Assembly: GCA_036560445.1 (NCBI GenBank)
Contig: DATBRG010000021.1
Span: 1-64,000, forward strand
Origin: DATBRG01 sp036560445
GTDB taxonomy: Bacteria; Pseudomonadota; Gammaproteobacteria; Burkholderiales; Methylophilaceae
Reading direction: 5' to 3'
Length of the DNA stretch: 64,000 nt
The notes under the pieces are model-generated. The model searched no databases, was not told the DNA's origin, and worked only from the letters and a program-made list of their open reading frames with translations. Below are positions 1 through 7,340 of the stretch, piece by piece (positions within the stretch are counted from its first letter, which is position 1; each line of letters starts with the position of its first letter). The position numbers and the translations under genes were made by a program.

Positions 1-249
1 GGCGCGCACATCATCGGTGTACACACTGGTCTGGACCAACAAGCTGCTGGCGGCACCCCATTCACCGACCTGGCAACCATCGCAGCGCTGAACACCGGCG
101 TTAAGATCTCTGTTGCTGGCGGCGTTAAGGCTGCAACCACCAAGCAAGTGAAGGACGCTGGTGCTTCCATCATCGTTGCTGGCGCTGCCATCTACGGTGC
201 TGCTGACCCTGCTGCTGCTGCTGCTGAAATCACTGGCCTGGCTCACTAA
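1..249 (+). CDS. hps: 3-hexulose-6-phosphate synthase, C-terminal part (5' end outside window)
   Basis: Frame 1 is open from the first base to TAA at 247-249 and gives the last 82 residues of an orotidine-5'-phosphate decarboxylase-like TIM barrel. The tail carries VHTGLDQQ, KISVAGGV and IIVAGAAIYGAADP, typical of the C-terminal phosphate-binding strands of hexulose phosphate synthase. The enzyme condenses formaldehyde with ribulose 5-phosphate, the first step of the cytoplasmic RuMP cycle. The next gene encodes the partner isomerase, which supports the call over other barrel enzymes. A GCT repeat near the end encodes an alanine run. Only the 3' part is visible, so start and promoter are unknown. 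Confidence 0.93.
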   Translation, partial: GAHIIGVHTGLDQQAAGGTPFTDLATIAALNTGVKISVAGGVKAATTKQVKDAGASIIVAGAAIYGAADPAAAAAEITGLAH

Positions 250-325
250 GCCTGCACAGTTAATCAGAAAAATAAATTCCAGGGATTCGTTTAGAGAACT
301 GGAAACTTATAGTGCTAATTAATTA

Positions 326-360
326 AAATCCCGACCCAGCAATGTGTCGGGATTTTTTTT
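326..360 (+). terminator. Intrinsic terminator between hps and hpi
   Basis: A 10-bp perfect stem (AAATCCCGAC at 326-335, GTCGGGATTT at 346-355) with a 10-base loop runs into an uninterrupted T tract. It ends only about 20 bases before the hpi start, so it probably cuts most hps transcripts, with hpi expressed by read-through. Confidence 0.85.
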
Positions 361-383
361 AAAATATTAAAAAGGGAATGAAC

Positions 384-920
384 ATGGATCATCAACAATT
401 TATTCTGGATAAACTGGCAGGCATTCTGAATGTTACCGACAAGAGCAAAACTGGCGAATTGCTGAAGCTTGTAGAGCAAGCTGGCCGCACGTTTATTGGC
501 GGCGCCGGCCGTTCATTGCTGGTATCGCGCTTCTTTGCCATGCGCTTGGTTCATTCTGGCTATAACGTCAGTATGATTGGCGAAGTCGTGACTCCAGCCA
601 TCAAGGCTGGCGATTTGCTGATACTGGTTTCTGGTTCTGGCGGTACTGAGACCTTGCTGCCCTTCGTCAAGAAAGCGAAATCAGTAGGTGCCAAACTGGC
701 CGTGATTTCAATGAAGAAATCTTCTCCGATGGCAGATGCTGCCGATCTGGTTATCCAGATTGGTCAGGACGATAGCTTCCCGCTAACGAAGGGTATGCCT
801 ATGGGTTCACAGTTCGAGCTTTCTACCTTGATTTTCCTGGAAGGTGCCATCTCTGAACTGATCTTCGCCAAGAATCTGACAGAAGAAGGCATGCGTGCTA
901 TTCACGCTAATCTTGAGTAA
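384..920 (+). CDS. hpi: 6-phospho-3-hexuloisomerase
   Basis: This is a single SIS-domain sugar isomerase of 178 residues, the normal length for 6-phospho-3-hexuloisomerase (HxlB). GGAGRSLLVSRFFAMRL near residue 40 and SGSGGTET near residue 85 form the sugar-phosphate site. It converts hexulose 6-phosphate to fructose 6-phosphate, the second RuMP step, and sits directly behind hps. Two ATGs are possible, at 378 and 384. The second is preferred because AAAGGGA at 371-377 is then at normal ribosome-binding distance. Hairpins precede and follow the gene, so it is probably transcribed by read-through from hps. Confidence 0.93.
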   Translation: MDHQQFILDKLAGILNVTDKSKTGELLKLVEQAGRTFIGGAGRSLLVSRFFAMRLVHSGYNVSMIGEVVTPAIKAGDLLILVSGSGGTETLLPFVKKAKSVGAKLAVISMKKSSPMADAADLVIQIGQDDSFPLTKGMPMGSQFELSTLIFLEGAISELIFAKNLTEEGMRAIHANLE

Positions 921-979
921 TTACCTGGTCTAATCAGAAGATGCCCCGGCTGCAATTATAGTTGGGTTGTCAATTGAAG

Positions 980-1021
980 CCGCAGTTCACCAGTTGCAAG
1001 GCTGGTGAACTGCGGTTTTTT
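980..1021 (+). terminator. Strong intrinsic terminator after hpi
   Basis: A perfect 14-bp stem (980-993 with 1002-1015, core GTTCACCAG/CTGGTGAAC) closes an 8-base loop and is followed by six Ts. It ends the hps-hpi unit. The rest of the 920-1183 gap holds a weaker imperfect hairpin at 1111-1131 (GCATC/GATGC) followed by TGTTTT, and a good ribosome-binding site before the next gene. Confidence 0.92.
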
Positions 1022-1182
1022 CTTATCTATCTTAAAGAGTCTATCGGGAATAATATGCAGGTAATGCTTGGTTATTTTCAGGCTCATGAAAACGGCTGGT
1101 TAATCTGGGGGCATCGCTCATGAGGTGATGCTGTTTTACTCTCATTGATAACCCGATGGGAGTCTAAATAAGGAGAACTAAA

Positions 1183-1755
1183 ATGGCTGTGATTGATCGA
1201 GTTCTAGTTGGCGAAGCTTTAGTGATAGAAGATCGCCCCGATGGTAGCGGGCTGGATCTGCGTAATGTTGCACATATTGATTTGATTATGGGTCCTCGTG
1301 GGAGCGCTGCGGAAGATGCATTCTGCCGAACATTGACCGACCAGAAGCAAGGTGTAAATGGCCTGCTGGCGATTGTTGCACCCAATATGATGGTAAAGCC
1401 TGCCACGGTGATGTTCAATAAGGTAACCATTAAACATGGTAGGCAGGCTGTGCAGATGTTTGGTCCGGCACAGCGCGGGATTTCAATGGCAATCATGGAT
1501 TGCGTTGCTGATGGCACCATACCGGTCGAAGAGGCTGACGATGTATTCATTTGTGTGGGGGTATTTATTGACCACAGGGCCGATATTGATGAACGTGTGC
1601 AGGACTGGAATTACGCTGCCACCAAACAGGCCATTAAGAGTGCAATTGCCCGCGAGCCTAAAGCTGCCGACCTACTTAAGACTTACAAAAAATCCGTGCA
1701 TCCCTTTGCGGCCAAGAATACCGAAAAGCTTAAAAGACGAGCCGGTGACAAGTAG
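1183..1755 (+). CDS. Formaldehyde-activating enzyme (Fae) paralogue
   Basis: This 190-residue protein aligns along its length with Fae: VGEALV, NVAHIDLIMGPRGSAAEDAF, APNMMVKPATVMFNKVTI, AVQMFGPAQRGISMA and a THPFAAN-like end (VHPFAAKN). Fae condenses formaldehyde with H4MPT to methylene-H4MPT, and the His of the VAHIDL segment is its catalytic base and is present here. Compared with canonical Fae (about 170 residues) it has about nine extra residues before that His and a basic C-terminal tail. It may therefore be one of the Fae-like paralogues found in methylotrophs rather than the main enzyme. Start is clear (AAGGAGAA, 7 bases before ATG). It neighbours RuMP genes and H4MPT biosynthesis genes. 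Confidence 0.88.
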   Translation: MAVIDRVLVGEALVIEDRPDGSGLDLRNVAHIDLIMGPRGSAAEDAFCRTLTDQKQGVNGLLAIVAPNMMVKPATVMFNKVTIKHGRQAVQMFGPAQRGISMAIMDCVADGTIPVEEADDVFICVGVFIDHRADIDERVQDWNYAATKQAIKSAIAREPKAADLLKTYKKSVHPFAAKNTEKLKRRAGDK

Positions 1756-1763
1756 TTTGTAGT

Positions 1764-2465
1764 TCAGCTTAGACGGGAAATTTCAGCGCTGGTGATAGCA
1801 CCAGAGTGAAGCGCTGTGGCTACTAACACACCACTTAGCCCTATTTTTTTTAGTGCCTGCAGATCTGCTGTATGCCGAATCCCGCCCGCAGCGTAGATTT
1901 TTTTGCCATTTGATTTTGAAATTAGATCATTTAATCTGGCCATGGCAGGCCCCGCCTCACTCCCAACCTGACTCAAGGTCATGGCAATCACTTTTTCAGG
2001 CCATAAGCCAGGTTCATTGAACAATTGTTGCGGCCCTAAACAGCTGTTTTGGCCGAAATCCAGCGACAGTATGTGCTGATGATCCTGAGGAATGCTGGTA
2101 TAGGTTTCGACGCTATCAAGGTTTTCACTTCCAATCACAAACTCAACATCAAGGCTCTTCCAATCCACCAAATCATCAGTGCTACTAATTCCACAATCCA
2201 GCAAGATATTCAAAGCGGGGTAAGCGTTGATAATGCTGGCGATGACGGTACGATGATTGCCACGCTTTTGGACGGCATTAAGATCAGCGATATATAGCTG
2301 TTTGAACGGGTATAATTTCAGCAGGCCTTGAACGATGTCCAAAGGCAGGCTGGTTACGCTAAGAGTTGACTGTATCGGCTTGTAATGATGACGTTCACCA
2401 TAACGGGCGTGTACTACATGATTATCCAGCAAGTCTATAACAGGGATAATTTCCAAAGCACCCAC
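1764..2465 (-). CDS. HisA/HisF-family TIM-barrel protein linked to H4MPT genes
   Basis: A 233-residue (beta-alpha)8 protein related to the histidine enzyme HisA: it begins EIIPVIDLLDNHVVHARYG and carries YIADLNAV, ILLDCGI and IYAAGGIRHTADL, where HisA has its two phosphate-binding halves. It is too diverged, and in the wrong context, to be histidine-pathway HisA. It resembles the group annotated as proFAR-isomerase-related proteins of H4MPT-using organisms, whose function I do not know. Translation must begin at GTG (2463-2465) to keep the first strand. The divergent neighbour starts 14 bases away. An aldolase- or isomerase-like step in cofactor synthesis is inference. Confidence 0.75.
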   Translation of the reverse strand: MGALEIIPVIDLLDNHVVHARYGERHHYKPIQSTLSVTSLPLDIVQGLLKLYPFKQLYIADLNAVQKRGNHRTVIASIINAYPALNILLDCGISSTDDLVDWKSLDVEFVIGSENLDSVETYTSIPQDHQHILSLDFGQNSCLGPQQLFNEPGLWPEKVIAMTLSQVGSEAGPAMARLNDLISKSNGKKIYAAGGIRHTADLQALKKIGLSGVLVATALHSGAITSAEISRLS

Positions 2466-2479
2466 CTTAAGAGCAGAAA

Positions 2480-3466
2480 TTGAAGATTTTTGTCTGTGAA
2501 TTTATTACCGGTGGTGGATTATACCGTGAGCCATTATCTGCTGCGCTCGCGGGTGAAGGTACGCTGATGCGAGATGCACTCCTGCGGGATTTGGCACAAC
2601 TGCCGGATATAGTAATTAGCACTAGTTACGACAGTCGCTTGCCCGCTCCACAGCATATTAATCAGGTGGTGACAATCTCTGAGCAGGATGATGCCTGGAC
2701 TATCTGGAATGAGTGCATCTCTGATGCTGACGCGGTTTGGGCGATCGCTCCGGAAACAGATGGCATCTTGGCCAAGCTAACTGCTCTGGTGCAATATCAT
2801 AATAAAATCCTACTAGGGTGCGGTATGCAGGCAGTCGAGATTGCGACCAGTAAAATGAAGACCTTCCAAATTTTACAGGCGGCCAGTATAAATACTGTAC
2901 CCTGTTATACAGCCGGAAGCTGGCCAAGTGAGGAGCCCGGTCCATGGGTGGCAAAACTGGATGACGGGGTGGGCTGTGGTGGAACAGTCTGTTTTGATAA
3001 TTCTGCCCAGTTGGCAGCCTGGCTACTGGATATTTCTGATACTAAATATATTATCCAGCCTTATCTGCTAGGCATTCCTGCCAGCCTCTCCATATTATGC
3101 AAGCAAGGTCATGCCTGGCTTCTGAGCTGTAACCAGCAGAAAGTTACGCTGGAAAACAGCAAGTTTAGCTATCACGGCAGTATCCTAAATGGCATGGCTG
3201 AATATTGGCCAGCTTTTGAGCAACTGGCAAATCAGATAGCTGCCGCAATACCAACACTTGCGGGCTATATTGGAGTGGACGTTATCGTGCACAAGACCCA
3301 GATTGAGGTTCTTGAAATCAATCCGCGGCTGACAACTTCTTATGTTGGCTTGCAACAGGCCATAGGCTGTAATCCGGCAGGTCTGGTACTGGACTTGTTC
3401 TATAATGACGACTTTAACTTACCTGAAATATCTCGCAATATGGTGGATGTTTCTCTAAATGCATAA
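2480..3466 (+). CDS. ATP-grasp ligase, MfnD-like (tyramine-glutamate ligase type)
   Basis: A 328-residue ATP-grasp protein: N-terminal Rossmann-like part (KIFVCEFITGGG), ATP-binding segment with GPWVAKLDDGVGCGGT near residue 155, and C-terminal metal site VEVLEINPRLTTSY-like (here IEVLEINPRLTTSYVG). The family matches archaeal MfnD, which joins glutamate to tyramine in methanofuran synthesis; the next genes match MfnF and MfnE, which act later in that pathway. Methylotrophs use a methanofuran analogue in the formyltransferase/hydrolase complex. The start is TTG at 2480, chosen because the conserved first strand begins there. The stop overlaps the next gene by 8 bases. Confidence 0.8.
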   Translation: MKIFVCEFITGGGLYREPLSAALAGEGTLMRDALLRDLAQLPDIVISTSYDSRLPAPQHINQVVTISEQDDAWTIWNECISDADAVWAIAPETDGILAKLTALVQYHNKILLGCGMQAVEIATSKMKTFQILQAASINTVPCYTAGSWPSEEPGPWVAKLDDGVGCGGTVCFDNSAQLAAWLLDISDTKYIIQPYLLGIPASLSILCKQGHAWLLSCNQQKVTLENSKFSYHGSILNGMAEYWPAFEQLANQIAAAIPTLAGYIGVDVIVHKTQIEVLEINPRLTTSYVGLQQAIGCNPAGLVLDLFYNDDFNLPEISRNMVDVSLNA

Positions 3467-4517
3467 GCAAGATACCACGCTGGGTTGGGATGTCGGAGGC
3501 GCACATCTCAAGGCTGCCCTGGTGGATTGCGACGGCAATGCCTTGCAGGTGGTTCAACTGGCTTGCCCTTTATGGCGCGGGCTGGATCAGTTGCATAGGG
3601 CTATCGATCTTGTGTTGGAAAAAATCGATCATATCCCTTGCCAACACGTGGTTACCATGACAGGTGAGCTAGCCGATATCTTTGCAGACCGCAGCACGGG
3701 CGTGATGCAGATTGCGGATGCCATTTCCTGCCAACTTAAGCAAAAGCCATTGTTTTATGCGGGTGCTGCCGGCTTGGTCGAGTTGCAGGAGGTTAACCAG
3801 CACCTTGTTCCCATCGCATCAGCCAATTGGCTTGCCAGCGGTATTTTTGTTGCAGAGAGGGTCAATAATTGCCTATTTGTAGATATTGGTAGTACCACTG
3901 CGGATATCCTTCTCATCAGTGACGGGCAGCCAAGAAATCGCGGTTCTACCGATGCTGAGCGCATGCAATATGAAGAATTGATATATACCGGGGTACTTCG
4001 CACCTCATTGATGTCGTTAGCAGAGCGAGTTGCCTTTGCCGGTGAATGGCAGACCTTGGCAGCCGAGCATTTTGCCACCACTGCCGATGTGTACAGGCTC
4101 ACGGATAATTTGCCAATTTCTGAAGATATGACTGAAACCGCTGATGGTGCCGGCAAGACCGCACACGATAGCGCCCGCCGTATCGCCAGGATGATAGGGC
4201 GGGATTTGGCCGATGCAACCATGTTAGCCTGGATAGAGTTGTCGAATAGTTTTAAACAAATTCAATTGCAAAGGTTAAAGAACGTTGCCATGCGCCATTT
4301 CTCCAGAAATTTGCTGAGCCAGGAGGCGCCTATCGTTGGTGCGGGGGCAGGCAGTTTTCTTGTACGTGAGTTAGCCCGGCAATTAAATCGGCAGTATCTG
4401 GAGATTAATGACCTGATTATGGTGGATAGTGAAGATAACACCGAGTTGCGGCATTGGGCAGCTATCTGCCTACCGGCATATGCCGTGGCCTGTATGGCAG
4501 CAAAAGCCAATCAATGA
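3459..4517 (+). CDS. H4MPT-linked C1 protein, MfnF-like (hydantoinase/ASKHA fold)
   Basis: A 352-residue member of the hydantoinase/oxoprolinase-like (actin-type ATPase) fold: WDVGGAHLKAALVD at residues 9-22, FVDIGSTTADILLI near 142, and IVGAGAGSFLVRELA near 290 are phosphate-loop elements. The family is the one recognised as an H4MPT-linked C1-transfer pathway protein. Its archaeal member MfnF couples the furan moiety to the glutamyl-tyramine chain of methanofuran. It overlaps both neighbours (8 bases upstream, ATGA downstream), which indicates translational coupling within a cofactor operon. Substrate in this organism is inferred from the family and neighbours. Confidence 0.82.
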   Translation: MHKQDTTLGWDVGGAHLKAALVDCDGNALQVVQLACPLWRGLDQLHRAIDLVLEKIDHIPCQHVVTMTGELADIFADRSTGVMQIADAISCQLKQKPLFYAGAAGLVELQEVNQHLVPIASANWLASGIFVAERVNNCLFVDIGSTTADILLISDGQPRNRGSTDAERMQYEELIYTGVLRTSLMSLAERVAFAGEWQTLAAEHFATTADVYRLTDNLPISEDMTETADGAGKTAHDSARRIARMIGRDLADATMLAWIELSNSFKQIQLQRLKNVAMRHFSRNLLSQEAPIVGAGAGSFLVRELARQLNRQYLEINDLIMVDSEDNTELRHWAAICLPAYAVACMAAKANQ

Positions 4518-5884
4518 GCTTACTCAAGCATGAGTTAGCTTACTACGCTGACAGCTCTGCCTTATTCGCCCATATTGCACATGAACCATGGGCTGTATTT
4601 CTGGATAGTGGTCAACCCGTTAGTCAGTACGGTCGATACGACATCATGGCTGCCAGGCCATTCATCACATTATCAACTTCTGGTGCACATACCGAGATAC
4701 ACAATGCAAGCGGAACAGCAGTATCCGGCGATGATCCTTTTCTGTTGTTAAAACAAGCTTTGCAACCATATCAAGAGCCGGCTTGTGAATTGCCGTTCTG
4801 TGGTGGAGCCATAGGCTATTTCGGCTATGATCTGGCGCGAAAAGTGGAGCAGTTACCAAATCTGGCCACGGATGCTGAGCATATTCCGCAGATGATGGTG
4901 GGGATTTATGATTGGGCTGTGGTTGTCGATCACCGGGAGCAACGTGCATGGCTGCTATCAAATGCAAAATGCGAGCAAACCTGTGAGCAATGGCAGGCTT
5001 TGTGTGATTTATTTGAAAGGCCCGCATCCCGGCATGAAGGCAAATTTGAGGTTACCTCCAAGCTTGTCTCCAATATGGATATGGATAGCTATGCCGAGGC
5101 TTTCAGCAAGATACAGCAGTATATTTTTGACGGCGACTGCTATCAGGTAAACCTGGCGCAGCGTTTCTCGGCTAAAGCCAGTGGTGATGCATGGACAGCA
5201 TATTTGCGTTTGCGTGAAATCAGTCCAGCACCCTTTATGGCTTATATGAATATGCCGGGCGTACAAGTACTATCTGCCTCGCCAGAGCGTTTTCTACAGC
5301 TCAAGGGAACACATGTGGAAACGAGGCCAATCAAAGGCACACGGCCCAGATCTGATAGCCAGCAAGTGGATATTGATAACGCGAATGAGCTTAAAGCCAG
5401 TCTCAAAGATAGGGCAGAAAATCTCATGATTGTGGATTTGCTACGGAACGACATCAGCAAAAGTTGCACTAATGGCTCAGTACGGGCTGATCGATTATTT
5501 GCTCTGGAAAGCTTTGCCAACGTGCATCATCTGGTCAGTACCGTAACCGGAAAACTAGCGCCAGGCATGACTGCGCTCGAATTACTACGTGGCTGTTTCC
5601 CCGGTGGTTCGATTACAGGGGCGCCCAAACTGCGGGCCATGCAAATTATCGAGGAGCTGGAGCCACACCGCCGCGGTGTTTATTGTGGCGCTATTGGCTA
5701 TATAGGCTTTGATGGCAATATGGATAGTAATATCGCCATCCGCACAGCAGTTTATTCTGAAGGTGAAATTCGTTTCTGGGCTGGCGGCGGTGTCGTAGCT
5801 GATTCTGAGATGCAAAAGGAATATAGTGAAACCTTGGATAAAGCATCATCTATGCTGCAATTGATTGAGCATTTTAGTACCTAG
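4514..5884 (+). CDS. pabB: Aminodeoxychorismate synthase component I
   Basis: A 456-residue chorismate-utilising enzyme. The motif PIKGTRPR (about residue 275) carries the Lys typical of PabB, whereas TrpE has Ala in this position; FPGGSITGAPK and GVYCGAIGY near the end complete the chorismate site. It makes 4-amino-4-deoxychorismate, precursor of p-aminobenzoate. That compound is needed for folate and also for H4MPT, which explains its place between mfnF-like and mfnE-like genes. The ATG at 4514 overlaps the previous stop (ATGA). No glutamine amidotransferase (pabA) or lyase (pabC) gene is in the window. Confidence 0.9.
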   Translation: MSLLKHELAYYADSSALFAHIAHEPWAVFLDSGQPVSQYGRYDIMAARPFITLSTSGAHTEIHNASGTAVSGDDPFLLLKQALQPYQEPACELPFCGGAIGYFGYDLARKVEQLPNLATDAEHIPQMMVGIYDWAVVVDHREQRAWLLSNAKCEQTCEQWQALCDLFERPASRHEGKFEVTSKLVSNMDMDSYAEAFSKIQQYIFDGDCYQVNLAQRFSAKASGDAWTAYLRLREISPAPFMAYMNMPGVQVLSASPERFLQLKGTHVETRPIKGTRPRSDSQQVDIDNANELKASLKDRAENLMIVDLLRNDISKSCTNGSVRADRLFALESFANVHHLVSTVTGKLAPGMTALELLRGCFPGGSITGAPKLRAMQIIEELEPHRRGVYCGAIGYIGFDGNMDSNIAIRTAVYSEGEIRFWAGGGVVADSEMQKEYSETLDKASSMLQLIEHFST

Positions 5885-5926
5885 CTTAGTGGGTTCGAAC
5901 CGGAGATATGAAAGTGACCAAAAATT

Positions 5927-6553
5927 TTGTGGGTGGTTAAATTAGGCGGTAGCCTGCTTGGTCAGCCCGAGTTGTTAAGCTGGCTGGAGACCTTTACCAA
6001 ATATGGTGATGGCAAAGTCGTGATAGTGCCTGGCGGTGGAATCTTTGCTGATGCCGTGCGCGAGTCGCAAAAGCGTAGTGGCTGTACTGACGCTACTGCT
6101 CACCAGATGGCAGTTATGGCTATGGATCAATATGGAGTCATGATGGCCGGCCTGAACCCGGCGCTGGTGACTGCTGAAAGTGAATTGGAAATTGCCGAAC
6201 GCGGCTGGCAACATCGTGCCATCGTCTGGTTACCGAGCAAAATGGTTTGTGCCGATGAAAGTATTCCTGCAAATTGGCAAGTAACATCGGATAGCCTGGC
6301 AGCATGGCTGGCGGCCAAGCTGAATGCTAAAAACCTGATTATGGTAAAGCCTTCTCGCCCCCAATCTGACCAAGTCTCGGTAGAGAGGCTGATTAAAGAG
6401 GGGATTGTTGACGAGCATTTTGGTGATTTTGTCTGCGGGCAGAGTTTTAACACATGGATACTTGGGCAGTCGGATTGCAGTGTATTCGCCGATGGCATAT
6501 CACAGGAGCGATTGGCTCAGGCCGGAGTTCCAGTGCGATGTGCGTGGAATTAG
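5927..6553 (+). CDS. Amino-acid-kinase-family enzyme, MfnE-like
   Basis: A 208-residue amino acid kinase-fold protein: VVKLGGSLLG at the N-terminus, VIVPGGGIFADAVRE near residue 33, and a C-terminal FADGISQERLA segment. Archaeal MfnE of this family phosphorylates the aminomethylfuran phosphate intermediate of methanofuran synthesis, and the flanking genes fit. The conserved first strand forces a start at TTG 5927 or GTG 5933, neither with a good ribosome-binding site. A better one (GGAG, 5902-5905) precedes ATG 5908, which is in another frame and stops after ten codons. The true start is therefore uncertain; a one-base difference in the A/T run at 5919-5928 would join the two. Confidence 0.78.
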   Translation: MWVVKLGGSLLGQPELLSWLETFTKYGDGKVVIVPGGGIFADAVRESQKRSGCTDATAHQMAVMAMDQYGVMMAGLNPALVTAESELEIAERGWQHRAIVWLPSKMVCADESIPANWQVTSDSLAAWLAAKLNAKNLIMVKPSRPQSDQVSVERLIKEGIVDEHFGDFVCGQSFNTWILGQSDCSVFADGISQERLAQAGVPVRCAWN

Positions 6554-6574
6554 ACGAGGATTTGGAGAATCATC

Positions 6575-6952
6575 ATGACTGCAACTGAACACGTCTATAG
6601 CGAAAAGGAAATCGTGGACAAGCTGGCTACGGAGTTGCCGCACTGGTACTTTGAAGATGGCTGGATACGCCGTAAATACAAGACCGGCAGTTGGAAGGGT
6701 ACGCTCATGGTTGTTAATACTGTAGGCCACTTGGCAGAGGCCGCCTGGCATCACCCGGACTTAACGGTTTCCTACGCGTTTGTTATCGTCAAACTATGTA
6801 CACATAGCGCAAAAGGCATTACCGATAAGGATTTCACACTGGCCAGGAAAATTGAAGAGGTGATCCAGTGGCAGCCGGGCAAGCAGGGTGGGGTGCTGGA
6901 AGGCACGCCGAACGAGGATCAGCGTTTCAAATATATCAAATATGACGATTAA
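6575..6952 (+). CDS. Pterin-4a-carbinolamine dehydratase-like protein
   Basis: A 125-residue protein of the PCD/DCoH family with the signature HLAEAAWHHPDLTVSY at about residues 51-66; the paired His and the following Asp belong to the active site. Classical members dehydrate 4a-hydroxy-tetrahydropterin. Here no aromatic amino acid hydroxylase is nearby. The gene closes the H4MPT/methanofuran block and starts 21 bases after the mfnE-like stop with GGAGAATC upstream, so a role in pterin cofactor synthesis or repair is likely but inferred. It is somewhat longer than the usual 95-115 residues owing to its C-terminal tail. Confidence 0.85.
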   Translation: MTATEHVYSEKEIVDKLATELPHWYFEDGWIRRKYKTGSWKGTLMVVNTVGHLAEAAWHHPDLTVSYAFVIVKLCTHSAKGITDKDFTLARKIEEVIQWQPGKQGGVLEGTPNEDQRFKYIKYDD

Positions 6953-6964
6953 GACGACTTACTC

Positions 6965-7315
6965 CTAATCAAAAAAATTGAATATATATGCGGCATAAAA
7001 TGGGATGATAAGTAAGAAAATAGCATTGAAGAAGTGCGATGATATCCATCCTTCTCCCGGAGTTGAGTTCCATACAAGAAAGACATACTGAACGAAGATG
7101 ATTGGGACAAACGACAAAGTAATCCACCAAAAATCATTCCTATTGGACACTGATAAAGGCAGCGGAAAACCAAGCCAATCTGCCAAAGCCGAATAGCCGC
7201 TAAACAAGGCAAAAAGTGCGCAAACCAAATACATGACTACACCATCAATCCTATGACAAGCTTGCTTCAAAAAGTCTAGTACAGAAATTTTACCAAGATC
7301 ATCTAAGTAGCTCAT
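6965..7315 (-). CDS. Small integral membrane protein of unknown function
   Basis: A 116-residue hydrophobic protein with about three predicted membrane segments (MYLVCALFALFSGYSALA; WWITLSFVPIIFVQYVFLVW; FFNAIFLLIIPFYAAYIFNF). The ATG at 7315 is chosen because GGGAG lies 8 bases upstream; longer versions would begin inside the pump gene. I do not recognise a family. It follows the RND pump gene on the same strand and converges on the dehydratase gene with only 12 bases between the stops. It might be an accessory of the efflux system or simply downstream of it. Confidence 0.6.
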   Translation of the reverse strand: MSYLDDLGKISVLDFLKQACHRIDGVVMYLVCALFALFSGYSALADWLGFPLPLSVSNRNDFWWITLSFVPIIFVQYVFLVWNSTPGEGWISSHFFNAIFLLIIPFYAAYIFNFFD

Positions 7316-7340
7316 AAAAGCTCCCTGCATAGTTAACCAA

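Noticed and set aside
193..228. GCT triplet repeat at the end of hps as a microsatellite
   Set aside because: It encodes an alanine run in a normal C-terminus; no sign of phase variation.
1764..2465. Calling this gene hisA
   Set aside because: HisA-like core only; sequence is diverged and the neighbours are cofactor genes, not histidine genes.
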